A DNA stretch of 64,000 nt, taken from NCBI GenBank assembly GCA_024685005.1, contig JAIKWF010000025.1, positions 1 through 64,000 of the forward strand, read 5' to 3'. This document shows, piece by piece, positions 57,147 through 64,000 of the stretch (the stretch's first letter is position 1; every line of letters begins with the position of its first letter). The notes below the pieces were generated by a model. The model searched no databases and was not told the DNA's origin. It saw nothing but the letters and a program-made list of their open reading frames with translations. This DNA is from Lachnospiraceae bacterium. Lineage in GTDB: Bacteria; Bacillota; Clostridia; Lachnospirales; Lachnospiraceae. Made by a program: the position numbers and the translations under genes.

Positions 57147-58778
57147 ATGCCTGTAACAGAATTTTTGAAACGAAATGCAAAAATGTATCCGGATGAGGTG
57201 GCTTTAGTTGAGCTGAATCCGGAAGTGGAAGATACCAGAAGAATCACATGGAAAGAGTATGAGCTCATTGAGCCTTCACCCCAGCCTTATCGCCGGGAGA
57301 TCACCTGGAAAGTCTTTGACGAAAAAGCGAATCGTTTTGCAAACCTTTTGATCCAGAGAGGGATCAAGAAGGGGGATAAAGTAGCCATCATCATGTATAA
57401 CTGCTTGGAGTGGCTGCCTATTTACTTTGGCGTACTCAAAAGCGGAGCCATTGCAGTGCCCTTCAACTTCCGATATGATGCGGAAGAAATTCTGTATTGT
57501 GCGGAACTTGCCGAAGTGGATATGATCGTTTTCGGACCTGAATTTATCGGTCGTATCGAACAAAATGCGGAAAGACTTTCTAAGGGAAGACTTTTGATCT
57601 ATGTGGGAGACGGCTGTCCTTCCTTTGCGGAAAGCTACAGAGAACTGGTTGCGGATTGCTCCTCCAAGGATCCGGATGTTCCGCTCACGGAAGAAGACTT
57701 TGGTGCAATCTATTTTTCCTCGGGTACCACGGGTTTCCCCAAGGCAATCCTGCATAAACATCAGTCCCTGACTCAGGCGGCAGAAATGGAGCAAAAACAC
57801 CATGAGACGGGAAGAGAAGATGTATTCCTCTGCATTCCGCCTCTGTATCACACCGGCGCCAAGTTCCACTGGATGGGATCATTGGTGGCCGGCAGTAAGG
57901 CAGTGCTTTTAAAAGGTGCAAAACCCGATGTGATCCTGTCTGCTGTATCCAGTGAAAAATGCACCATCGTATGGCTTCTGGTGCCCTGGGCACAGGATAT
58001 CCTGGAAGCCCTTGATAACGGCAAACTGAAGAAAGACGATTACGAGCTGTCTCAGTGGAGACTGATGCATATTGGCGCACAGCCCGTTCCGCCTTCACTG
58101 GTGGCACATTGGAAGGATTATTTCCCGAATCACCAATATGATACCAACTACGGTCTGTCCGAATCCACCGGCCCCGGCTGCGTACACCTTGGCATGGAAA
58201 ATTCCCACAAGGTGGGAGCCATCGGTGTACCCGGCTACCGTTGGGAATGCAAGATTGTGTCGGAAGAAGATAAGATCGTAGAGCAGGGCGAAGTCGGAGA
58301 GCTGTGTGTGAAGGGCCCCGGCGTGATGACCTGCTACTATAACAATGAAGAAGCGACCAAAGAGGTGCTAAGGGACGGTTGGCTTTACACCGGTGATATG
58401 GCGATGCAGGATGAGGACGGTTTCATCTTCCTGGTAGACCGCAAGAAGGATGTCATCGTATCCGGCGGTGAGAATATCTATCCTGTTCAGATTGAGAATT
58501 TTATCCGCAAGTTTGACAAGGTAAAGGACGTTGCTGTCATCGGCCTGCCGGACAAACGCCTTGGTGAGATCACCGCAGCATCCATTGAGATCAAAGAAGG
58601 AATGACCTGCACCAGAGAAGAGATCGACGAGTTCTGCCTCGGATTGCCCAGATATAAGAGACCCAAGCAGGTATTTTTCGAGGATATTCCCAGGAATGCC
58701 ACCGGCAAGATTGAAAAACCGCGCCTTCGTAAGATGCACGGAGCAGACATGCTGGTTGCCATGGAGAACAAGAGCTGA
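57147..58778 (+). CDS. AMP-dependent acyl-CoA synthetase/ligase
   Basis: IYFSSGTTGFPKAILHKH, NYGLSESTGPG, GWLYTGDMAMQDEDGFIFLVDRKKDVIVSGGENIYP, PRNATGKIEKPRLRK. Confidence 0.94.
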   Translation: MPVTEFLKRNAKMYPDEVALVELNPEVEDTRRITWKEYELIEPSPQPYRREITWKVFDEKANRFANLLIQRGIKKGDKVAIIMYNCLEWLPIYFGVLKSGAIAVPFNFRYDAEEILYCAELAEVDMIVFGPEFIGRIEQNAERLSKGRLLIYVGDGCPSFAESYRELVADCSSKDPDVPLTEEDFGAIYFSSGTTGFPKAILHKHQSLTQAAEMEQKHHETGREDVFLCIPPLYHTGAKFHWMGSLVAGSKAVLLKGAKPDVILSAVSSEKCTIVWLLVPWAQDILEALDNGKLKKDDYELSQWRLMHIGAQPVPPSLVAHWKDYFPNHQYDTNYGLSESTGPGCVHLGMENSHKVGAIGVPGYRWECKIVSEEDKIVEQGEVGELCVKGPGVMTCYYNNEEATKEVLRDGWLYTGDMAMQDEDGFIFLVDRKKDVIVSGGENIYPVQIENFIRKFDKVKDVAVIGLPDKRLGEITAASIEIKEGMTCTREEIDEFCLGLPRYKRPKQVFFEDIPRNATGKIEKPRLRKMHGADMLVAMENKS

Positions 58779-59045
58779 TCAGCAGATGATCAAATAAGAA
58801 ATGCACAAAAAATGTGGCGAATTTTGCAATGGACAGGAGTATTCATTGCGGATTCGTCATATTTGTTTTACACTGAAATTTGGGAGATTTGGCAGAACGT
58901 AAACGGATCAAAGCACTGATGGGACGTTGACAAAGTAATTAAAACTAATTAAAACGAATGAAAGAAAAGACAATAAAGCAAACCGATACCCCATGTGGGA
59001 AGGATTTGCTTTGAGATAGAAAAGAAAAAAGGAGGAAGCAGCAAA

Positions 59046-62000
59046 ATGAAGAAAGTGAAGCGCTTCGCATTGCAGCTTTTGTTGGCAGCATTTATGGTGC
59101 TGGGAATTGCAGCCACCGAAAACGTGACAGCAAAAGCAGAAACAGAGATCAAGAGCAATATCAAGATCTGGACGAAAGGACCTGTGTGGGGGGATAAGAT
59201 CTATCGTTGCGATAAAAGATCCGTTCCGGGATATTCCGAACATGGTATGTGGACCGTATCTTTGGCGAAAGGGTTTTATGCAGCAAAGATCGGGACCCAC
59301 TATAATCAGCATGGCTACAGAAATGGGATCAAGTGGACAAGGGAACTCTTTAATGAAAAAGAACACAGCTGGTACGAGGATACCATGAGCAATGATGATA
59401 CATTTGACCCGAATATATCAAATTTTTATCATCTCTATGTGCTGATCAATGCGACAGATGATTGGATCTTACCTGCTGATCCTGCAAAGTATCCGTTGTA
59501 TTATGCCGATGTACCGGACTGCCTTTATCAGGATGATCCGCAGATCGTGGAATATGGACCGTATGGAAGTTATATTGAGTTGAAATACTCCTTTGCATTT
59601 GGTGATCTGACAAAATACCAGACGCATGTGACGTTCTCGCTGGACGAACCGCAGGCGGGACAGAAACTGTCGGATGTCAAAGTGTCTTTTAAAGACGGTA
59701 ATGAGCTGAAGAGTAATGCGCTGAATGGGGTAGATCTTTCAGACTCCTGGTACCGTTTTCCGGCGACATCGGACAAGGATAAGAGTAAGCTTGAAAACTG
59801 GGAAAAAGTAAGCCCTGATGCAACGTTTGAAAAGGATTATTACTACAAAGTTGTTAATCTTGAACAGCTTCTGGATGCATATCTGAACAGTTATAAGAGC
59901 AAGGAGCTTCATCAGCGGAAGATACCTTATGTTTTCAAGGACTATGACAGCTTTGATTGGAGTCTGGCTGTAGACGGCATAGAGGTTTCCACCTATCCAT
60001 CTAAGGATATAGAGGATGCATCCTGGACGAGTCCCCTTTTGGCAGATAAGATCCGCCAGGTGACCGTATCAGGGGATAAGCGCCATACACTGATCCCGGA
60101 TCCGGGAGAAAGTTTTACGGAGGATCATTGGAAGCTGAAGGTGGAGGAGAATTCCAAATATGCCTTGGATACGTCCTTTGGCAAAGGCGGCGTAAAATGG
60201 GTCAGCGTAATGTCGACAAATACGGAGCAGGAGGTAAAGAGCGGAGATAACATTAACGCAAATTTCAAATATCGTCTCTATGTGCAGATAAAAACGAAGG
60301 GCGATTACAGGTTTGCAAAGGATGTGAGTTTTGTGATCGATCCGAAAGACGGAGTATGTAATCCGTTTACTGTTCAGGGAAGTTCGGACGCTGACGCTAA
60401 ACATGCTCTTATGAGATTTGAATTTATTGCTCCTACCAATAATATTTTTAAGGTGAATCTGCAGGAACATCCGGTCTCCGGAGATGCTTTTTGTTATGAT
60501 GCGAATGTGGGAGGGGAAGGATATTATACTCTTTCCGCTGAAGATACGGATACGAGAAAAAATGGTGTTGAATGGCGTTATCTTGATGATGCCGGCTTTG
60601 CATACCGGACCGATTCCGGGGTGACAATGGAAGGCGGAGTGACTTACTTCGTAAGTTACCTTATCAAGCCATCTAACGGAGGTACATTTCCGAACGATCC
60701 TTACAGCTTATCGAGGATCTTCATTGATACAGATGTTACCGACATGACGGTTCGTCTTACCAATCACGGAGAATATGAGATTAAAGGCAAGTTTTATTGT
60801 CAAAAAGCAGTCAAACGACTTGATTTTACCATCGGGACATCCATAAAAGCTGGAGATGCGCCATCGGATATCTGTTATGTTGAGAGCGATTCCCATTATC
60901 CGGATCCCTTTGTCGGCGCCGGTGCGAAGCTCTTTAGAGAAGCATGGAACGGAAAGAGCTATGCGCTGACGGGAATGAAGGAGACGTGGTACGTTTCGGA
61001 TAATGGCGAAAACTGGACCAAAATGGCCGCCGGCGACGTCTTTGAGGACGGGAAATACTATGCCACAAGTGCGATCGGCGATATCTACCGGATGATCGGT
61101 GAGAATGACGTATTTCCAAGTGATGCCTATGGAATCCGGCGCGATGCACCGATCTATGTCAATGGGAAAGATACCGGCGAAACATGGAATACATTGACGT
61201 ATTCATATCGATACAACTTTGGCAGGCTGGACAGCAGGGCGAGGATCGATATTACCCTGGCAGAGGTTGGAGGCATTGTTAATAAGGTTTATACTGGCAG
61301 CGAGATCAGGCTGGACGTTGTTGTCTCGATGGAGGGTAAAAAGCTGAAAGAAGGCACGGATTATGAGGTATTATACCGTGATAACGTAAAGCCCAGTACA
61401 GACGAGAAGCCTGCAACCGTTATCATCAAAGGCATCGGCGATTATACCGGCAGCATCGAAGAAAACTTTTACATTCTTGAGCCCTGGGATGAGCTGGTTG
61501 GTGTCTTGGATATTACAAAGTCTACTGTAACCGGTATTACAGACAAGAGTTATACCGGCAGCCCCGTCACCCAGGATATTGTGGTGACCTTCGATGGAAA
61601 TGAGCTGACAGAGGGTTCTGATTATACGGTAACTTATGAGAAGAATACCGAAGCAGGCGATGCAACCGTGATCATCACCGGAACAGGCCTGTATAAGGGA
61701 ATCATTAAGAAGACCTTCAAGATCACAAAGACGGAAGATGGTGGAAACGGTGGAAACGGCGGAAATGGCGGTAACGGCGGGAATACTCCTGTAGCCCAGA
61801 AGGAAGTAGCCGGCGTTGGAAGCTTTTCTGCAGACGGTAAGAGCCTGAAAGACCCCGACGGAAACACCTTTGCGGTTGCTGAGAGCGTAACAGCGGAAGA
61901 TCTGAAGAAAGGCCTTGCGGTAGCGGATCAGCAGACCGGCAGCAAGTATCGTATCACCAAGATCGTTTACAAGAAGGGTAAGTTCAAGAGCGGTACCGCT

Positions 62001-62357
62001 GAGTATGTGGGACCTTACAACAGAGAGGATACCACAGCCAAGGTAGCGGCCAAGGTGAAGATCGGCGGCAACACCTTTACGGTAACGGCAGTAGCTGCAA
62101 ATGCCGGAAAGGGATGCGAGAAGCTTGAGAAGATCACCATCGGCAAGAACGTGACCAAGATCGGCAAGAATGCATTTAAGAATTGCGGTGCGCTCAGGAG
62201 CATCAAGATTTCTTCCAAAAAGCTTAAGAGCGTAGGTAAAAATGCACTTAAGGGAATCGACAAAAAGGCTGTGATCAAGGTTCCGAAAAACAAGAGAAAA
62301 GCATACAAAAAACTTTTCAGGAAAAAGGGACAGGCCAAGACAGTCAAAGTGAAATAA
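59046..62357 (+). CDS. Secreted surface protein with Ig-like/MBG-like repeats, GGN linker and BspA-type LRR, Lys-rich C-terminus (1103 aa)
   Basis: ATG 59046 after AAAGGAGGAAGCAGCAAA; signal peptide MKKVKRFALQLLLAAFMVLGIAATENVTAKA; repeats (KVYTGSEIRLDVVVSMEGKKLKEGTDYEVLY / KSYTGSPVTQDIVVTFDGNELTEGSDYTVTY); (GGN)n linker; ITIGKNVTKIGKNAFKNCGALRSIKI. Confidence 0.9.
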   Translation: MKKVKRFALQLLLAAFMVLGIAATENVTAKAETEIKSNIKIWTKGPVWGDKIYRCDKRSVPGYSEHGMWTVSLAKGFYAAKIGTHYNQHGYRNGIKWTRELFNEKEHSWYEDTMSNDDTFDPNISNFYHLYVLINATDDWILPADPAKYPLYYADVPDCLYQDDPQIVEYGPYGSYIELKYSFAFGDLTKYQTHVTFSLDEPQAGQKLSDVKVSFKDGNELKSNALNGVDLSDSWYRFPATSDKDKSKLENWEKVSPDATFEKDYYYKVVNLEQLLDAYLNSYKSKELHQRKIPYVFKDYDSFDWSLAVDGIEVSTYPSKDIEDASWTSPLLADKIRQVTVSGDKRHTLIPDPGESFTEDHWKLKVEENSKYALDTSFGKGGVKWVSVMSTNTEQEVKSGDNINANFKYRLYVQIKTKGDYRFAKDVSFVIDPKDGVCNPFTVQGSSDADAKHALMRFEFIAPTNNIFKVNLQEHPVSGDAFCYDANVGGEGYYTLSAEDTDTRKNGVEWRYLDDAGFAYRTDSGVTMEGGVTYFVSYLIKPSNGGTFPNDPYSLSRIFIDTDVTDMTVRLTNHGEYEIKGKFYCQKAVKRLDFTIGTSIKAGDAPSDICYVESDSHYPDPFVGAGAKLFREAWNGKSYALTGMKETWYVSDNGENWTKMAAGDVFEDGKYYATSAIGDIYRMIGENDVFPSDAYGIRRDAPIYVNGKDTGETWNTLTYSYRYNFGRLDSRARIDITLAEVGGIVNKVYTGSEIRLDVVVSMEGKKLKEGTDYEVLYRDNVKPSTDEKPATVIIKGIGDYTGSIEENFYILEPWDELVGVLDITKSTVTGITDKSYTGSPVTQDIVVTFDGNELTEGSDYTVTYEKNTEAGDATVIITGTGLYKGIIKKTFKITKTEDGGNGGNGGNGGNGGNTPVAQKEVAGVGSFSADGKSLKDPDGNTFAVAESVTAEDLKKGLAVADQQTGSKYRITKIVYKKGKFKSGTAEYVGPYNREDTTAKVAAKVKIGGNTFTVTAVAANAGKGCEKLEKITIGKNVTKIGKNAFKNCGALRSIKISSKKLKSVGKNALKGIDKKAVIKVPKNKRKAYKKLFRKKGQAKTVKVK

Positions 62358-62406
62358 AAAAGTGTATAAAAAGTGTATAAATTGTTGATTTTTAGAGTTT
62401 TTTTGA

Positions 62407-62435
62407 TTGAAATACACTAGATAAAGTGGTATCAT
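62407..62435 (+). promoter_or_regulatory. Putative strong promoter (TTGAAA-N17-TATCAT) with A/T-rich upstream region
   Basis: -35 62407-62412, 17-bp spacer, -10 62430-62435; A/T tracts upstream could act as an UP element. Confidence 0.65.
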
Positions 62436-62515
62436 GTAGAGGAAGTGAGCGGATGAGGGGATCCTTGTCTTATTCGCTACAAAATAATATGTGTATGGTA
62501 AAAGGAGGATTTATC

Positions 62516-63196
62516 ATGAAGAAGGCAATGGGATTTGTAGTAGCGGTAGCAGTTGCACTGGGTATCACCGCATCTTTCGGCACAGTAGCTAAGGCTGATG
62601 TTGTAGCAGATGCAGAGGCAACGCTTCAGGCAGCACAGAGAGCTCACAATGAGAAGATCGCAGCAGACGTAAAGGCTCAGATCGAAGCTAACAACGCAGC
62701 AAAGGTTGCTATCCAGCAGGCAGCTAAGGCAGCTACCGAAGCAGCAGCTAAGCAGGCAGAGATCGACAACAAGGCTAAGGCAGCAGCAGTTAAGGCTCAG
62801 ATCGAAGCTAACAATGCAGCAAAGGTTGCAATCCAGAAGGCAGCAGTAGAGGCTACTAAGGCAGCAGCAGCTAAGGCTGATGCAGATAACAAGGCTAAGG
62901 CAGCAGCAGTTAAGGCTCAGATCGAAGCTAACAACGCAGCAAAGGTTGCAGTTCAGAAGGCAGCTGTAGAGGCTACCAAGGCAGCAGCAGCTAAGGCTGA
63001 TGCAAACAACAAGGCTATTGCAGCAGCAGTTAAGGCTCAGATCGAAGCTAACAACGCAGCAAAGGTTGCAATCCAGAAGGCAGCTAAGGAAGCTACCGAA
63101 GCAGCAGCTAAGAAGGCTGAAGCTGATAACAAGGCAAAGGCAGAGGCTAACAAAGCAGCAGTAGCAGCTAACCTTCTGTCCAAGATGCCTAAATAA
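62516..63196 (+). CDS. Exported Ala/Lys-rich helical repeat protein (226 aa)
   Basis: ATG 62516 after AAAGGAGGATTTATC; signal peptide MKKAMGFVVAVAVALGITASFGTVAKA; four 40-aa repeats (VKAQIEANNAAKVAIQKAA...). Confidence 0.92.
   Translation: MKKAMGFVVAVAVALGITASFGTVAKADVVADAEATLQAAQRAHNEKIAADVKAQIEANNAAKVAIQQAAKAATEAAAKQAEIDNKAKAAAVKAQIEANNAAKVAIQKAAVEATKAAAAKADADNKAKAAAVKAQIEANNAAKVAVQKAAVEATKAAAAKADANNKAIAAAVKAQIEANNAAKVAIQKAAKEATEAAAKKAEADNKAKAEANKAAVAANLLSKMPK
62669..63147 (+). repeat. In-frame tandem repeat, exact 120-bp (40-aa) period, about 4 copies
   Basis: AAGGCTCAGATCGAAGCTAACAA recurs at 62672, 62792, 62912 and 63032. Confidence 0.95.
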
Positions 63197-63234
63197 GGGT
63201 TTCTGAATTATCAGAATTTTATGTTCAAGCGCAG

Positions 63235-63262
63235 AAAAGGGAACTGTTACAGTTCCCTTTTT
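63235..63262 (+). terminator. Intrinsic terminator (AAAAGGGAACTG-TTA-CAGTTCCCTTTTT)
   Basis: 12-bp stem, 3-nt loop, T run, 38 bp after the repeat-protein stop. Confidence 0.9.
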
Positions 63263-63351
63263 CTTATGTATGCATCTATCAAGGTGGTATTAGGATAGAT
63301 CCGGCGTATAATGGAATTATGATGGAATGATCGCGGATCCGGAGGACAGAT

Positions 63352-64000
63352 ATGGCAGGATTTTTGCCGCTCAGCAAAGAAGAAATGAAAAAGGCCGGCA
63401 TAAAGCAGCCGGACTTTGTATATGTAACGGGTGATGCCTACGTGGATCATCCGTCTTTCGGCAGCGCCATCATCAGCAGAATCCTTGTATCCCGCGGTTA
63501 TACGGTTTGCATGATCTCCCAGCCGGACTGGAAAAATGATAGCAGCATAACGGAATTTGGTGAGCCCCGGCTTGCTTTTCTGGTTTCCGCCGGCAATATG
63601 GATTCCATGGTGAATCATTATACAGTTTCAAAAAAACGACGGGAAAAAGACAGCTATACCCCCGGCGGTGTCATGGGAAAACGCCCGGATTATGCCACCA
63701 TAGTATACAGCAATCTGATCCGTCGCACTTACAAAAAAACGCCCATCCTCATCGGCGGGATCGAAGCAAGCCTGCGCCGTCTGGCCCATTACGATTATTG
63801 GTCGGATAAATTAAAGCGATCGGTTCTGATGGATTCCGGCGCGGATATTTTAATGTACGGAATGGGAGAGCGGGCAGTGGTGGAGCTGGCCGAAGCCCTG
63901 GATGCGGGGATCAGTGTAAAGGACATCACCTTTGTAAGAGGAACGGTGTATCGCACGGATCACGTGGATGATATGACGGATACCATTCTGCTTCCGGAGT
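63352..64000 (+). CDS. YgiQ-family radical SAM protein, 3'-truncated by window edge
   Basis: ATG after GGAGGACAGAT; FLPLSKEEMKKAGIKQPDFVYVTGDAYVDHPSFGSAIISRILVSRGYTVCMISQPDW...IGGIEASLRRLAHYDYWSDKLKRSVL; open to the window end. Confidence 0.93.
   Translation, partial: MAGFLPLSKEEMKKAGIKQPDFVYVTGDAYVDHPSFGSAIISRILVSRGYTVCMISQPDWKNDSSITEFGEPRLAFLVSAGNMDSMVNHYTVSKKRREKDSYTPGGVMGKRPDYATIVYSNLIRRTYKKTPILIGGIEASLRRLAHYDYWSDKLKRSVLMDSGADILMYGMGERAVVELAEALDAGISVKDITFVRGTVYRTDHVDDMTDTILLPE

Noticed and set aside
62426-62515. Track start (62426) of the Ala-rich repeat protein
   Set aside because: Promoter -10 lies at 62430-62435 and the strong RBS AAAGGAGG precedes ATG 62516, which begins a signal peptide.
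62641-63150. 120-bp repeats as a CRISPR-like array
   Set aside because: Repeats are in-frame, contiguous without unique spacers, and encode the Ala-rich protein.

Overview
This 64 kb chromosomal window looks like a Clostridia (Lachnospiraceae-like) genome. That is inferred from gene content, strong AGGAGG-type ribosome-binding sites and Gram-positive secreted proteins; no taxonomy search was run. Left part: a 5'-truncated VirB4/TraE-like protein whose Walker A motif is degenerate, a 2123-aa exported protein with Asp/Glu-rich tracts, a GH13 glucosidase and two MacB/LolD-type ABC ATPases (one with an AbrB-like tail). Next come a tRNA-Glu(CUC), an internally deleted fliB-like pseudogene, beta-helix proteins including a DUF3737-like one, a PatB-type C-S lyase, a B12/radical SAM protein, a VanY peptidase, iorA-iorB-paaK, a GH35 beta-galactosidase and an RND pump with a large coiled-coil insertion. 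Then there is an overlapping ECF sigma / 7TM / PrsW set followed by a small membrane protein and a 1964-aa surface protein. The canonical rimP-nusA-rnpM(ylxR)-ylxQ-infB-rbfA-nrnA-truB-ribF block follows. The right part has a BaiN-like flavoprotein, an FHA-domain ORF, a GH3 (NagZ-like) ORF, a GNAT, a Na/Pi symporter, an acyl-CoA ligase, a 1103-aa surface protein, a 40-aa-periodic Ala-rich exported protein and the start of a YgiQ radical SAM gene. Strongest leads: (1) the FHA and GH3 ORFs are separated only by an A9 run, and a -1 shift there gives one cytosolic FHA / TM / extracellular NagZ-like protein; (2) the exact 120-bp repeat protein at 62516-63196; (3) the sigma/PrsW/small membrane protein/giant surface protein locus; (4) the VirB4 homologue that appears to have lost its nucleotide-binding motif. 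No CRISPR arrays, rRNA genes or insertion sequences were recognised.
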